From Rugosimonospora africana (GTDB lineage Bacteria; Actinomycetota; Actinomycetes; Mycobacteriales; Micromonosporaceae), in the NCBI RefSeq assembly GCF_016862975.1, contig NZ_BONZ01000012.1:1-64000 (forward strand): 64,000 bases of DNA. The letters are read 5' to 3'. The position numbers and the translations under genes are program-made. The notes beneath the pieces were generated by a model. The model was not told the origin of the DNA. It made no database searches and worked only from the letters and a program-made list of their open reading frames with translations. Below, piece by piece: positions 35,576 to 47,002 of this stretch. The stretch's first letter is position 1. Every line of letters starts with the position of its first letter.

Positions 35576-36264
35576 GAATGCTCCTCGATGATGCCGTCGC
35601 GCATGCGTACCACCTGGTGAGCCCGACCGGCGACCGCCGGGTCGTGCGTCGCGGCGACCACCGCCACCCCGGCAGCCGCCATCGCCAGGAACGCGTCGAG
35701 CACGCCGTCCACCGCTCCGTGGTCGAGCTGCCCGGTCGGCTCGTCGGCCAGCAGCAGCGCGGGCGGGCCGAACGCGGCGAACGCGATCCCGACCCGTTGC
35801 TGCTCGCCACCGGACAGCTGGCGCGGCAGGTGCTCGGCCCGGCCGGCCAGGCCCAGCCGCTCCAGCGTGTCCTCCTCCAGGTCGATGTCGGCGGGCAGCC
35901 CGCGCAGCTGCGCGGCGAGCCGCAGGTGCTGCCGTACCGTCAGGTAGTCCAGCAGGTTGTCGGCCGGCGCCTGGAACATGAAGCCCAGCGTCCGGCGGCG
36001 CAGCCGCAAGCGGCCCCGGCGGGACAGCGACGCCGCCTCGACCCCGTCGATCTGGATCGACCCGCGGTCCGGGCGGTCGACGCAGGCGAGCAGGCGCAGC
36101 AGCGTGGACTTGCCGGAGCCGGACGGTCCGACCAGCGCGGTGAACGTGCCCGGCGCGAGGTCGAGGTCGACCCCGCGCAGCGCGCTGACCTCCGAGCCGT
36201 CCAGGTGGTACGTGCGCAGCACGCCCCGGCAGCGCACCGCCGGGGACCGGTCAGATGGCGTCAC
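35572..36264 (-). CDS. ABC transporter ATP-binding protein (MacB/LolD-type), first ATPase
   Basis: A 230-residue ABC ATPase with Walker A GPSGSGKSTLLRLLA, Q loop LGFMFQAPADNLLDYLTVRQHL, signature LSGGEQQRVGIAFAAF, Walker B LLLADEPTGQLD and H loop VVAATHDPAV. GTG 36264 is used: it overlaps the permease stop by 14 bases, and the longer frame lies inside the permease gene. Having two distinct ATPases beside a single large permease suggests a heterodimeric motor for one FtsX-type transporter. Confidence 0.86.
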   Translation of the reverse strand: MTPSDRSPAVRCRGVLRTYHLDGSEVSALRGVDLDLAPGTFTALVGPSGSGKSTLLRLLACVDRPDRGSIQIDGVEAASLSRRGRLRLRRRTLGFMFQAPADNLLDYLTVRQHLRLAAQLRGLPADIDLEEDTLERLGLAGRAEHLPRQLSGGEQQRVGIAFAAFGPPALLLADEPTGQLDHGAVDGVLDAFLAMAAAGVAVVAATHDPAVAGRAHQVVRMRDGIIEEHS

Positions 36265-38989
36265 GCAGCACCTCCGAGGGGTTGGCCCGGCCGATCCGCC
36301 GCTGGGCATAGCCGCCGGCGCCGATGGCGACCGCCACCACCGCGACGGCGATCAGTCCGACCGGCAGGTACGGCACAGCGACGACGGTGTCCGGCAGCTG
36401 GTCGGGGTTCAGGTCGTAGTTGGGGCTCAGGGCGGCGGTCAGCCCGGCGGCCACCGCGATGCCGCCGACCAGCCCGGCCGAAAGCGGCAGGGCCAGCTCG
36501 CCGAGGATCGCGCGGCGGTGACTGCGCGCGGTCAGCCCCATCCGCCGCAGCATCACGTACGAGCGGCGGTGCCAGGGGGTGCGGGACTCCAGGTACAGCA
36601 GGAGGCCGACCAGGGTCACCACGCCGGTCAGCAGGGACAGCGCGGTCAGGTACTCGAAGGTGTAGGTGAGCGGTTCCCACAGCGAGTTGCTGTACAGGTC
36701 CTCCGCCACCAGGATCTGCTTGACCGGCAGGTTCGCGGCCTTCGCCGCCCGCTGGATCTGGGCCGGGTCGCCGCGTACCCAGAGCTGGACGACCGCGTAC
36801 TGGGTGTCGTCGCCTAGTGCCGCCTTCGGGATGAGGGCCGCCGGGTACCCGGTCCGCTGGGCCGGCAGCACGTGGGTGGAGACGATGTTCACGGTGCCGC
36901 CCAGCACCTTGTCGCCGCTCCAGGTCGCCTGCTGGGCGCCGGACGGGGTCTGCGCCGAGGCGACCACCGTTCTCGGGTTGCCGCCGCCGGACCGGATCGG
37001 GTCCATCAGGTCATCCAGGGAGGCGCCGTCGAGCCGGGAGTCCCAGTAGGCGTCCCTGGCGAAGCTCGCCGGGTCGACGCCGAGCAGGTCGGTCTCCACC
37101 CCGCCGATCTGCGAGCCGTCCAGCCGCAGTACCTCGGTCGCCTGGTCCGCGAGCGACGCGGGGATGGGAACCCGGTGGGTCAGCGTCATCACCACATCGC
37201 TGCCGACCCGCAGCCGGGCCTCGTCCGCGACCGTGGTGTGCACCGAGCCGGTGACCGTCGCGCCGTACACGGCCAGCGCGATCGGGACCGAGGTGGCACC
37301 GGCGAGTACGGCCGTCATCACCGCCTGCCGGCCGATGCGCCGCCAGCTCAGGAACGCCGCCGGGGAGGCCGGCCGGCGTCGCGTGCCGCGGCTGCGCAGG
37401 TACCCCACGGCCAGCCGGGCGGCCAGGACGGTGAGCCCGGCGACCACCATGATGGGGACGATCAGCAGCCGACCGGGCACGTGGATCGCGGTACCGACGC
37501 CGTTGGACGCGTCGCCGGTCACCTGCTGGCCACCCAGCGCGCGCCAGAGCGGTACGGCGGCGGCGAGCACCAGCAGCTCGTACGGGATGGCCCGGAGCAC
37601 CCGGTGGTGACGCGAGCGCACCTGGTCGGTCAGCGACCGGCAGGTCACCCCGGCGACGACGGCCACCGCCAGTACGGCGGCCACCAGGCTGGCCACGGCT
37701 CCCGCCGCGGCCCACGGCGCCGCCTCGCGGGACAGCACCGGATCCGGCCCGACCCAGCGGACCAGTCCCCAGGCCGCGCCCCAGCCGGCGACCGTACCCA
37801 CGACCAGTGCGGGCAGCGACTCGGTGACCGCCTTGAGCGCCAGCGCCTTCGCGCTGACCCCGTGCGCCGACAGCAGGGTCAGCTCCCGCCGCCGGCGCTG
37901 TACCCAGAACACCGCCGCGGCGGCCACCACCAGCAGGCCGACCAGTACGCCGGCGGCGGTCACCGGCACCACGGCCGGCAGCATCGACCGGCGCGCCAGA
38001 TCGGCCCGGGCGCTGAACTGGGCCAGCAGGATGTCGCCGGAGTTCGGGGTGCCGACCCGGTTCTGGATCGCGTCGAACGGGGAGTCCTTCGCCCCGTACA
38101 GCGTGTTGAACCGGGCGACCGCGGCGGCCGTACGCCGGGCCTGGTCCTGGTTCAGGTTCGGGTCAGTGAGCGGGAACGTGATCACCTGCTTCCCGGGCAT
38201 GTTCAGCCGCGGCTGGACGGTCAGGAACGTCTTCTGGTCGAGAAAGACCACAACCGGGGTGGCGGCGTTGCCCTGCGGCCCGTCGTACACCGACTCCAGG
38301 TCGCACCACCACGGATCGTCGGGCAGGTCGCGCAGGTCGCGGTAGACGGCCGCGACGGGGACGGTGGTGGAGTACCGCTCGGTGCTGAAGCTCACCTCCG
38401 TCTGACCGTCGGGGAGCCGCCTGGACGTGCCCTTGTTGGCGCCGTACAGGGTGATCGGATCGCCGACCTTGAGGTGGACGAAGTTCGCGTACTCGTCGGA
38501 GATCCAGGCTCCGGTGCCGCGCGGCCCGTCCAGCACCTGGAGGTGGTCCTCGGCCCCGGAGCGGGCGACCAGGTTGATCGGGAACACCGGGTTGTCGGCC
38601 ACCTCGGTGGGGCCCTGGACGGGCGTGAACAGGGTGGTCTCGGCCGGTCCGACCAGCGGAATCGAGCGCGCCGCCGCGCTGGCCTGTTCGGTACGGGTGG
38701 CCGCCAGGTTGGCGCTCTCCATCGCCGGGTCGTCGGATGGGTCGCTCCCGTCGCCGGCCCCGTAGAGGGTGCCGGTCACCGAGGCGCCCAGCGACCACGG
38801 GCAACTGGCCGCGATCTGGTGGTGCAGCGTGGCGCTGCGTGACGAGGAGAGGAAGGGGGTGGCCGCCGCGGCGGGCAGGGTCGCGACGAGTGCGGCCGCG
38901 ATCAACGCGATCACGACGCCGCCCCGGCGCAGGAGCAGGATCGGTCCCCGCCACCAGGGCGCCATCCGTAATGCCCCGAAAATCCGCAT
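36251..38989 (-). CDS. FtsX-like permease of an ABC system
   Basis: A 912-residue membrane protein. An N-terminal helix (GGVVIALIAAALVATLPAAA, ~23-42) is followed by a ~280-residue extracytoplasmic domain. FtsX-type cores follow: helices near ~335-355 (VVPVTAAGVLVGLLVVAAAAVFW), the QRRRRELTLLSAHGVSAKAL coupling motif, further helices to ~530, a second external domain (~565-740), and C-terminal helices ending with RIGRANPSEVLRDAI. It is a duplicated MacB/FtsX architecture, probably exporting or moving a lipophilic or peptide substrate. AGGGGATAT precedes ATG 38989. It is divergent from ctaD across 293 bp, in which only a TATTCT -10-like element (39212) is noted. Confidence 0.87.
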   Translation of the reverse strand: MRIFGALRMAPWWRGPILLLRRGGVVIALIAAALVATLPAAAATPFLSSSRSATLHHQIAASCPWSLGASVTGTLYGAGDGSDPSDDPAMESANLAATRTEQASAAARSIPLVGPAETTLFTPVQGPTEVADNPVFPINLVARSGAEDHLQVLDGPRGTGAWISDEYANFVHLKVGDPITLYGANKGTSRRLPDGQTEVSFSTERYSTTVPVAAVYRDLRDLPDDPWWCDLESVYDGPQGNAATPVVVFLDQKTFLTVQPRLNMPGKQVITFPLTDPNLNQDQARRTAAAVARFNTLYGAKDSPFDAIQNRVGTPNSGDILLAQFSARADLARRSMLPAVVPVTAAGVLVGLLVVAAAAVFWVQRRRRELTLLSAHGVSAKALALKAVTESLPALVVGTVAGWGAAWGLVRWVGPDPVLSREAAPWAAAGAVASLVAAVLAVAVVAGVTCRSLTDQVRSRHHRVLRAIPYELLVLAAAVPLWRALGGQQVTGDASNGVGTAIHVPGRLLIVPIMVVAGLTVLAARLAVGYLRSRGTRRRPASPAAFLSWRRIGRQAVMTAVLAGATSVPIALAVYGATVTGSVHTTVADEARLRVGSDVVMTLTHRVPIPASLADQATEVLRLDGSQIGGVETDLLGVDPASFARDAYWDSRLDGASLDDLMDPIRSGGGNPRTVVASAQTPSGAQQATWSGDKVLGGTVNIVSTHVLPAQRTGYPAALIPKAALGDDTQYAVVQLWVRGDPAQIQRAAKAANLPVKQILVAEDLYSNSLWEPLTYTFEYLTALSLLTGVVTLVGLLLYLESRTPWHRRSYVMLRRMGLTARSHRRAILGELALPLSAGLVGGIAVAAGLTAALSPNYDLNPDQLPDTVVAVPYLPVGLIAVAVVAVAIGAGGYAQRRIGRANPSEVLRDAI

Positions 38990-39282
38990 ATATCCCCTGC
39001 CCTCAGCCCGCCCGGAGCGACCCCTGCGCGATCAAGACGACTGGAAGCATGGCGCGGTTGCATCCGCGTTGGAAATGAGACCGCCTCCCGGCCGCTTGTG
39101 ACACGGCTGCGCAGCGGTGTTGACCGGTCGCGAATCGTGACCGGGCACGGTCCGCAGTGGACTTTCCAGCGGGTTGGCCACCCCTTGGCCCGACCGCGCT
39201 GGCCCGGGGACTATTCTGCGTCCGAGGTACGGCCGCGGATCATCTCGCGGCCGCGCGGTGACCAGCCTGCAGGAGGCCCCAC

Positions 39283-41016
39283 GTGACCACCGTCGCACCG
39301 AAGCCGATCGTGACGCGGCCCTGGCCCGTCCATCAGCCGCCCAAGGGTTCGGCGATCGCGCGGCTGCTGCGTACGACCGACGCCAAGCAGATCGGCCTGA
39401 TGTACCTGGTCACGTCGTTCGCGTTCTTCCTGATCGGCGGTCTGCTCGCGCTGCTGATGCGTGCCGAGCTGGCCCGCCCCGGCCTGCAGCTGCTGTCGCC
39501 CGAGCAGTACAACCAGCTGTTCACCATGCACGGCACGATCATGCTGCTGTTCTTCGCGACACCGATCGTGTTCGCGTTCGCGAACTACGTCGTGCCGTTG
39601 CAGATCGGCGCGCCGGACGTGTCGTTCCCCCGGCTCAACGCGTTCGCGTACTGGCTGTACCTGTTCGGAGGTTCGCTGACCATCGCCGGGTTCCTGACCC
39701 CGGGCGGTGCGGCCGACTTCGGCTGGTTCGCGTACCAGCCGCTGGCCAACGACGTGAACTCGCCGGGTGCCGGCGCGAACATGTGGTTCATCGGCCTGGT
39801 GATCTCCGGTCTGGGCACGATCCTCGGCGCGGTCAACATGATCACCACGATCCTGACCCTGCGCGCCCCCGGCATGACGATGTTCCGGATGCCGATCTTC
39901 ACCTGGAACATCATGGTCACCTCTCTGCTGGTGCTCATGGTCTTCCCGATCCTGGCCGCCGCGCTGCTCGCCGCGATGGCCGACCGAGAACTCGGCGCAC
40001 ACGTCTATGACGCGCAAACCGGCGGCGCGATGCTCTGGCAACACCTGTTCTGGTTCTTCGGCCACCCCGAGGTCTACATCGTGGCGCTGCCGTTCTTCGG
40101 CATCATCTCGGAGATCATCCCGGTGTTCAGCCGCAAGCCGATCTTCGGGTACAAGGGCCTGGTCGCCGCGACCATCGGCATCGCCGCGCTGTCCATGAGC
40201 GTGTGGGCGCACCACATGTTCGCCACCGGCCAGGTGCTGCTGCCGTTCTTCTCGTTCCTGTCGTTCCTGATCGCGGTGCCCACCGGCATCAAGTTCTTCA
40301 ACTGGATCGGCACCATGTGGAAGGGCCAGCTGAGCTTCGAGACGCCGATGCTGTTCTCGATCGGCTTCCTGGTCACGTTCCTGTTCGGTGGCCTGTCCGG
40401 CGTGCTGCTGGCCAGCCCGCCGATCGACTTCCACGTCTCGGACACGTACTTCGTCGTCGCGCACTTCCACTACGTGCTGTTCGGCACGATCGTGTACGCG
40501 GTCTACGCGGGCGTCTACTTCTGGTTCCCGAAGATGACTGGCCGGATGCTCGACGAGCGGTTGGGCAAGGTGCACTTCTGGCTGACCACGATCGGGTTCC
40601 ACACCACGTTCCTGGTGCAGCACTGGCTGGGCGCGATGGGCATGCCCCGCCGGTACGCCGACTACCTGGCCAGCGACGGGTTCACCACGCTCAACACGAT
40701 CTCCTCGATCGGCGCGTTCATCCTCGGCGCCTCCACGCTTCCGTTCCTCTACAACGTGTGGAAGTCGTACCGGGCCGGCCAGATCGTCGAGGTCGACGAC
40801 CCGTGGGGGTACGGCATGTCGCTGGAGTGGGCGACCTCCTGCCCGCCGCCGCTGCGCAACTTCGACCGGATGCCCCGGATCCGTTCCGAGCGGCCGGCGT
40901 TCGACCTCAAGTTCCCGCACCTGGCGCCCGGGGCCTCCCCGATCGCGCCGCCGCCCGGTGGTGCCAAGCCGCTGACGGTCGAGGCGGACAGCGGCGCGAG
41001 CTACCGCGACCACTGA
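39283..41016 (+). CDS. ctaD: Cytochrome c oxidase subunit I (aa3 type)
   Basis: A 577-residue haem-copper oxidase subunit I with about 12 membrane helices. Haem a ligands lie in [12 protein letters not shown] and [13 protein letters not shown]; the CuB/Tyr centre is [22 protein letters not shown], and [11 protein letters not shown] has the paired His ligands of Cu[19 protein letters not shown] is the usual later loop. It reduces oxygen to water and pumps protons at the end of the respiratory chain. GTG 39283 follows GCAGGAGGCC. Other oxidase genes are absent here, as is common for actinobacterial ctaD. A 12-bp terminator follows. Confidence 0.95.
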   Translation: MTTVAPKPIVTRPWPVHQPPKGSAIARLLRTTDAKQIGLMYLVTSFAFFLIGGLLALLMRAELARPGLQLLSPEQYNQLFTMHGTIMLLFFATPIVFAFANYVVPLQIGAPDVSFPRLNAFAYWLYLFGGSLTIAGFLTPGGAADFGWFAYQPLANDVNSPGAGANMWFIGLVISGLGTILGAVNMITTILTLRAPGMTMFRMPIFTWNIMVTSLLVLMVFPILAAALLAAMADRELGAHVYDAQTGGAMLWQHLFWFFGHPEVYIVALPFFGIISEIIPVFSRKPIFGYKGLVAATIGIAALSMSVWAHHMFATGQVLLPFFSFLSFLIAVPTGIKFFNWIGTMWKGQLSFETPMLFSIGFLVTFLFGGLSGVLLASPPIDFHVSDTYFVVAHFHYVLFGTIVYAVYAGVYFWFPKMTGRMLDERLGKVHFWLTTIGFHTTFLVQHWLGAMGMPRRYADYLASDGFTTLNTISSIGAFILGASTLPFLYNVWKSYRAGQIVEVDDPWGYGMSLEWATSCPPPLRNFDRMPRIRSERPAFDLKFPHLAPGASPIAPPPGGAKPLTVEADSGASYRDH

Positions 41017-41041
41017 CCCACGGGGTGACCCCGAAACCTCA

Positions 41042-41070
41042 CTGGCCGGCCCGGATAACGGGCCGGCCAG
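41042..41070. terminator. Intrinsic terminator after ctaD
   Basis: CTGGCCGGCCCG, loop GATAA, then CGGGCCGGCCAG form a perfect 12-bp stem followed by TTTGCG. It separates ctaD from the convergent pncA and may serve both. Confidence 0.85.
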
Positions 41071-41117
41071 TTTGCGTATATGCCGGTTCGTAACTGTGCG
41101 GGGTTCTGGTCCGCGCG

Positions 41118-41825
41118 CTACCCGCGCTGCTCGGGCTCCCGTGGAGCCGCCGGGACCGCACCGGTCAGGCGGACGCCCGCGGCGTGCAGCTCCTCCAGCG
41201 CGGCGTCGACGGTGGCCGGCGCGACACCGGCGGTCAGGTCGAGCAGGACGGTGGTGTCGAAGCCGGCGCTGACCGCGTCCAGGGCGGTCGCGCGGACACA
41301 GTGGTCCGTCGCGATACCCACCACGTCCACCGCGGACACATCGTTGGCGCGCAGCCAGTCGGCCAGCCCGACGCCGTCGGCGCGGCCCTCGAAGCCGGAG
41401 TACGCGGCCGCGTGCTGGCCCTTGGTGAACACCGCCTCGATCCGGGTGGCGTCCAGGTTGGGGTGCAGCTCGGTACCGGCCGTGCCGACCACGCAGTGCA
41501 CCGGCCAGGTCAGTACGAAGTCGGGCGGGTCGCCGAAGTGCGCGCCCGGGTCGATGTGAAAGTCCTTGGTGGCCACGACGTGGTCCCACCGCGGCCCGCC
41601 GGCGGCCGTCCCGGGTACCGGTTCGGTGGCGGGTGCCGGGTCGGTGGCCGGCGCCGGGGTGGTGACCGGCACCGGGTCGGTGACCAGCGCCGGATCGATG
41701 GCCACTGCCGCGTCGGCGGACAGCGCCGCCGAGATCGCGGCCGCGACCGCGGCGCCACCGGCAACCGCCAGCGAGCCGCCCTCGCAGAAGTCGTTCTGCA
41801 CGTCAACGACGATCAATGTACGCAT
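41118..41825 (-). CDS. pncA: Nicotinamidase (isochorismatase-like hydrolase) with repeat insertion
   Basis: A 235-residue amidase converting nicotinamide to nicotinate for NAD salvage. MRTLIVVDVQNDFCEGGSLAV holds the catalytic Asp8, ATKDFHIDPGAHF the metal histidines, WPVHCVVGTAGTELH the conserved centre, and VVGIATDHCVRATALDA the nucleophilic Cys. Residues ~35-77 are an insertion of xPxPxT-type repeats (TDPVPVT, TPAPATDPAPATEP) not seen in ordinary PncA. It lies 38 bp after pncB in the same direction, giving the two successive enzymes of the Preiss-Handler entry. Confidence 0.88.
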   Translation of the reverse strand: MRTLIVVDVQNDFCEGGSLAVAGGAAVAAAISAALSADAAVAIDPALVTDPVPVTTPAPATDPAPATEPVPGTAAGGPRWDHVVATKDFHIDPGAHFGDPPDFVLTWPVHCVVGTAGTELHPNLDATRIEAVFTKGQHAAAYSGFEGRADGVGLADWLRANDVSAVDVVGIATDHCVRATALDAVSAGFDTTVLLDLTAGVAPATVDAALEELHAAGVRLTGAVPAAPREPEQRG

Positions 41826-41863
41826 GGCACGCTCCGGGTCAGGGATGGCTCCGGCCGGCGGGG

Positions 41864-43144
41864 TCAGGAAGCCGGGACGACGGTGACCGGGATGGCCGGA
41901 TCGCCGGCGGACAGCTTCAATCCCTCCCAGGGTATGGAGATCAGCGCGTCGTGCAACCTCTCCCGACTCTGGGTGAGGGCGGGGATGTCGTCGACCTGCT
42001 CGCCGCCGGTCACGAAGTCGCGCTGGAGCGGCTGGTCGCCGGCCTGCCGCTCGGGAAGCCCCTGCGACACGACGACCTCCTCGGTCGCCGTACCGGTGGG
42101 CTTGTGCCGCCGTACCGCCGTCTTGCGACCGCCCACGGTGGCCTTGTGCTCGGAGCGCTTGACCACGGCGCGCCCGTCGACCTCGACCAGCTTGTAGACC
42201 AGGTTCGCGGTCGGCGCGCCGGAGCCGACGACCACCGCGGTGCCCGCGCCGTAGATGTCCACCGGCTCGGCCGCCAGCGACGCGATCGCGTACTCGTCCA
42301 GGTCGCCCGAGACTATGATCTTGGTCTCTGTCGCGCCGAGCGAGTCGAGCAGCTGCCGGGAGTGCGCGGCCAGGACCGACAGGTCGCCGGAGTCGATCCG
42401 GACGGCGCGCAGCTCCGGCCCGGCGACCGCGATCGCGGTACGGATGCCGTCCGCGATGTCGTACGTGTCGACCAGCAGCGTGGTGTCCTTGCCCAGCGCC
42501 GCCACCTGGGACGCGAAGGCGGTCCGTTCGTCGTCGTGCAGCAGCGTGAACGCGTGCGCGGCCGTGCCCGTGGTGGGGATGCCGTAGCGCCGGCCAGCCT
42601 CCAGGTTGGAGGTGTAGGCGAAGCCGGCCAGGTACGCCGAGCGGGCAGCGGCCACCGCCGCCTCCTCGTGAGTGCGCCTGGAGCCCATCTCGATCAGCGG
42701 CCGGCCCCGGGCGGCGGTCACCATCCGGGCACCCGCGGCGGCGACGGCGCAGTCGTGGTTGAGCACCGACAAGATCAGGGTCTCCAGCACCACGCACTCG
42801 GCGAACGTGCCGCTGACCGTGAGGATCGGCGAGCCCGGGAAGAACAGCTCACCCTCGGGGTACCCGGAGATCTCGCCACGGAACTGGTACCGGGACAGCC
42901 AGCCGATCAGCTCCTCGTCGGCGATGCCCTCCTCGCGCAGATGCCGCAGGTCAGCCTCGTCGAACCGGAACTCGCGCAGCAGTTCGAGGAGCCGGCCGGT
43001 GCCCGCCACGACGCCGTAGCGCCGGCCCGGGGGCAGCCGCCGTGCGAACACCTCGAACACGCACCGGCGGTCCGCCGTGCCGTCCTTGAGAGCCGCGCCG
43101 ACCATGGTCAGCTCGTAGTGGTCGGTGAGAAGGGCAGCGGTCAC
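41864..43144 (-). CDS. pncB: Nicotinate phosphoribosyltransferase
   Basis: A 426-residue enzyme making nicotinate mononucleotide from nicotinate and PRPP. Recognisable motifs are [88 protein letters not shown] and the C-terminal [12 protein letters not shown] 43144 starts directly at the conserved N-terminus and lies 7 nt after TACGCT, a -10-like hexamer, so a leaderless transcript is plausible; ATG 43174 would add 10 residues. It is divergent from clpS, as in mycobacteria, where pncB neighbours clpS. Confidence 0.9.
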   Translation of the reverse strand: MTAALLTDHYELTMVGAALKDGTADRRCVFEVFARRLPPGRRYGVVAGTGRLLELLREFRFDEADLRHLREEGIADEELIGWLSRYQFRGEISGYPEGELFFPGSPILTVSGTFAECVVLETLILSVLNHDCAVAAAGARMVTAARGRPLIEMGSRRTHEEAAVAAARSAYLAGFAYTSNLEAGRRYGIPTTGTAAHAFTLLHDDERTAFASQVAALGKDTTLLVDTYDIADGIRTAIAVAGPELRAVRIDSGDLSVLAAHSRQLLDSLGATETKIIVSGDLDEYAIASLAAEPVDIYGAGTAVVVGSGAPTANLVYKLVEVDGRAVVKRSEHKATVGGRKTAVRRHKPTGTATEEVVVSQGLPERQAGDQPLQRDFVTGGEQVDDIPALTQSRERLHDALISIPWEGLKLSAGDPAIPVTVVPAS

Positions 43145-43205
43145 ATCGACTAGCGTACGGTCGCATGCCGGCATCGCGGACAGAGGGCGTGGCACGATGG
43201 GGGGT

Positions 43206-43496
43206 ATGACCGCGCCGCAGGTCGCGCCCATCGAGACGCCGGACATCGAAGAAGCACCCGCCGCCGACCGCCCGTGGGTCACCATCGTCTGGAACGATCC
43301 GGTCAACCTGATGTCATACGTGACCTGGGTGTTCCAGAAGCTGTTCGGCTACAGCAAGGACCGGGCCGAGGCACTGATGCTGGACGTGCATCACAAGGGC
43401 AAGGCGATCGTGTCGTCCGGCGCCCGGGAACGGATGGAGCACGACGCGTCGCGCCTGCACGCATACGGTCTGTGGGCGACCGTCGACAAGCAGTGA
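43206..43496 (+). CDS. clpS: ATP-dependent Clp protease adaptor
   Basis: A 96-residue N-degron adaptor that delivers substrates to ClpC/ClpA-ClpP. The N-terminal 25 residues are acidic and flexible. The folded core has [19 protein letters not shown], with the Asn-Asp of the N-end pocket, [20 protein letters not shown] with the conserved histidines, and the C-terminal [12 protein letters not shown] 43206 has a G-run just upstream. A 17-bp tandem duplication (43482-43514) repeats the last codons and stop. It is followed by DUF2017, as in Rv1331-Rv1332. Confidence 0.93.
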   Translation: MTAPQVAPIETPDIEEAPAADRPWVTIVWNDPVNLMSYVTWVFQKLFGYSKDRAEALMLDVHHKGKAIVSSGARERMEHDASRLHAYGLWATVDKQ

Positions 43497-43541
43497 GGGT
43501 CGACAAGCAGTGAGACGGCACGACGAGAGCGAGGATCCGGC

Positions 43542-44051
43542 GTGAGTATGTTCCGCCGCCACGCCGACACCTGCGTGGCTCGCTTCGCGGCCGACGAGGT
43601 GTCCGTGCTGCGCCAGGTGGCCACCGAGGTCATCGGCCTGCTGACCGACGGCTTCGACCGGGACGACCCGGTGGTCGAGCGGCTGTTTCCCGACGTGTAC
43701 GGCGACGATCCGACCCAGGCCGCCGAGTTCCGCCGGTACACCGAGGGCGACCTCAAGACCGCGAAGATCGATCAGGCCGGTGCCATCCTGGCCGCCCTGC
43801 CGGCCACCGGCGGTGCCGTGGTGCGCCTCGACGAGGAGGCGGCCGAGGCTTGGCTGCGGGCGCTCAACGACGTCCGGCTGGCGCTGGGCATCCGGCTGGA
43901 TGTGAGGGACGACACCGACCTGCTGGAGGAGCTGGACGACGCGGTCATGCACGACCCGACCTCGGCGCGGGTACGACAGCTCACGATGTACCAGTACCTG
44001 GGGGTTCTCCAGGAGTCGCTGCTCGACGCGATCATCGCCAGCGGCCGCTGA
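43542..44051 (+). CDS. DUF2017 family protein
   Basis: A 169-residue helical cytosolic protein of the actinobacterial DUF2017 family, regularly found between clpS and mec and suspected to act with Clp proteolysis or cysteine metabolism; no activity is known. Seen are EVSVLRQVATEVIGLL, the acidic DDPVVERLFPDVYGDDPTQ, EFRRYTEGDLKTAKIDQAGAIL and the C-terminal LTMYQYLGVLQESLLDAI. GTG 43542 has GAGGA 6 nt upstream; ATG 43548 is a nearby alternative. Confidence 0.85.
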   Translation: MSMFRRHADTCVARFAADEVSVLRQVATEVIGLLTDGFDRDDPVVERLFPDVYGDDPTQAAEFRRYTEGDLKTAKIDQAGAILAALPATGGAVVRLDEEAAEAWLRALNDVRLALGIRLDVRDDTDLLEELDDAVMHDPTSARVRQLTMYQYLGVLQESLLDAIIASGR

Positions 44052-44110
44052 CCACGGCGGCGACCCCCATCCGGCGGCCTCCTCCGCGCCGTCGGCCTCC
44101 GACCGCGAGG

Positions 44111-44116
44111 TAGGCT
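44111..44116 (+). promoter_or_regulatory. TAGGCT -10 element, leaderless mec
   Basis: TAGGCTT lies 8 nt before the GTG of mec and no ribosome site is present. The same hexamer precedes murI (46989) and rph (52035) at 6-8 nt. No clear -35 is visible. Confidence 0.45.
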
Positions 44117-44124
44117 TAGCAACC

Positions 44125-44616
44125 GTGCTGACCATCGGGCGCGACATCATCGATGCGATCGTGGCGCACGCCCGCCGGGATCACCCCGATGAGGCGTGCG
44201 GGATCGTCGCGGGTCCGATCGGATCCGACAACCCGGTCAGGCACGTGCCGATGGACAACGCCGAGCGCTCCGCCACGTTCTACCGCTTCGACTCGATGGA
44301 GCAGTTGCGGGTCTGGCGGGAGATGGACGACCGGGACGAGGAACCCGTGGTGGTCTACCACTCGCACACGGCGACCGAGGCGTACCCCTCGCGCACCGAC
44401 ACCTCGCTGGCGGGCGAGCCGAAGGCGCACTATCTGCTGGTCTCCACCCGGGACCCGTCGACCGAGGAGATCCGGTCATTCCGGATCGTCGACGGGACGG
44501 TCACCGAGGAGCCGGTGCAGATTGTCGACGCCAGCGTGGACCCGACCGCCGTCACCACGTACATGTTCGGGCAGAGCCCGGCCGCGGTCGACTACGAGTG
44601 TTCCACCGGCCACTGA
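44125..44616 (+). CDS. mec: JAMM metallopeptidase releasing cysteine from CysO
   Basis: A 163-residue Mov34/MPN zinc peptidase. Glu23 in HPDEACGIVAG is the catalytic base, and VVVYHSHTATEAYPSRTD supplies the zinc ligands His79, His81 and Asp92 with Ser89. In mycobacteria Mec cleaves the cysteinyl-CysO adduct to free cysteine. It precedes cysO and cysM in the same direction. Here it has a further possible task, since the CysO diglycine is not C-terminal and some JAMM enzymes trim such carriers. GTG 44125 seems leaderless. Confidence 0.92.
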   Translation: MLTIGRDIIDAIVAHARRDHPDEACGIVAGPIGSDNPVRHVPMDNAERSATFYRFDSMEQLRVWREMDDRDEEPVVVYHSHTATEAYPSRTDTSLAGEPKAHYLLVSTRDPSTEEIRSFRIVDGTVTEEPVQIVDASVDPTAVTTYMFGQSPAAVDYECSTGH

Positions 44617-44658
44617 GCCGCGTTGCGAATACCAGTCCACGTCCCGCTTCCTGTCTGA

Positions 44659-46040
<1,382 letters not shown>

Positions 46041-46163
46041 CGCCGCGGCTGACCCGACCGGCGTCGGCCGGCCGGCGCGCTGACCCAGCCCACTGACCCG
46101 CCCGAAATGTCGTCGCCGCCCGGCGGGCGCGCGGACGGCGACGATCGGCTCATGACGGTCGGC

Positions 46164-46823
46164 TCATACGGCGGATGAGAACACCACCGAGACGATCAGG
46201 ACCACGGTCGCGGCGCCGAGGAACACCCAGGGCAGTATCCCGCGCCGGGCGGTCACGAACCCGCACGCGGTCAGCAGGATCCCGCCCAGGCCGCTGATGA
46301 TCAGGGTCGGCTTGAACCAGGACGCCGGGTGGCTGGCGATGATGACCACCAGTCCGCGTACGCCGATGCCCAGTCCGACGAGCCCGAGCATGATGGCCCA
46401 CAGGCACAGCATCACGAGCGGGCGCCCGGACGGCGACTTGTTCGGCGCCGTCTTCCCGGCCACCGCGACGATCGGCCGGGCCGCGGTCATCGAGCGCAGC
46501 GCGGCGGCCAGCGCGGTCAGGCCGCCCCGGTCGGTCGCGGACGTCGCCTGGGTGCCCGTGGCCTCCCCGTCACCGGCGGCCGGGCCACCGGCTCCGGTTG
46601 CCGTGGCCGACCCGCTGCCGCCGGTCGTGGCGGCGCCGGCCCGGGCCGCGGAGGCCGCCTCCCGGGGCGCGGGAATGCCGGTACCGGTGGGGTGGGTGGC
46701 CTGGCCGGCCGGTCCGCCGGCCGTGGGCATGGAGGGCTGGGCTGCGCCAGCGGTCCCGGAAGGCCGGGCCGGTGGCACGGTTACGGGGCGAGCTGGGGAT
46801 TGTTGAGTGGCGTCAGATGGCAC
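46164..46823 (-). CDS. Membrane protein with long disordered N-terminus
   Basis: A 219-residue protein. Residues 1-130 are Ala/Gly/Thr/Pro-rich ([16 protein letters not shown]), likely cytosolic and disordered. Three hydrophobic helices follow: [20 protein letters not shown] (~137-156), [21 protein letters not shown], and [17 protein letters not shown] near the end. No family is recognised. GTG 46823 has AGGAAG 9 nt upstream. It lies where mycobacteria carry a rhomboid gene (Rv1337), but on the opposite strand and without rhomboid GxSG or HxxxN motifs. Confidence 0.65.
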   Translation of the reverse strand: MPSDATQQSPARPVTVPPARPSGTAGAAQPSMPTAGGPAGQATHPTGTGIPAPREAASAARAGAATTGGSGSATATGAGGPAAGDGEATGTQATSATDRGGLTALAAALRSMTAARPIVAVAGKTAPNKSPSGRPLVMLCLWAIMLGLVGLGIGVRGLVVIIASHPASWFKPTLIISGLGGILLTACGFVTARRGILPWVFLGAATVVLIVSVVFSSAV

Positions 46824-46988
46824 GGCTCACACTTCCTCGGTCGTCCGGAACACCTCGTCCGGCGGCACTTATCACCCTTTGTAACGAGCCACGCTCGAAG
46901 CGTGCCGCCGTCCATCGGGCCGTCCGCCAGCCTGTCACGTTAGCGACATCTTTCCCGTCGGGCCTCCGGGAGGGGGCATCGCACAGCG

Positions 46989-46994
46989 TAGGCT
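46989..46994 (+). promoter_or_regulatory. TAGGCT -10 element, leaderless murI
   Basis: TAGGCTT lies 8 nt before GTG 47003, the same arrangement as at mec. No ribosome site is seen. Confidence 0.45.
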
Positions 46995-47002
46995 TGCCCT
47001 CC

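Noticed and set aside
46164-46823. Rhomboid protease by synteny with Rv1337
   Set aside because: Three hydrophobic helices only, no GxSG serine or paired His, and opposite orientation.
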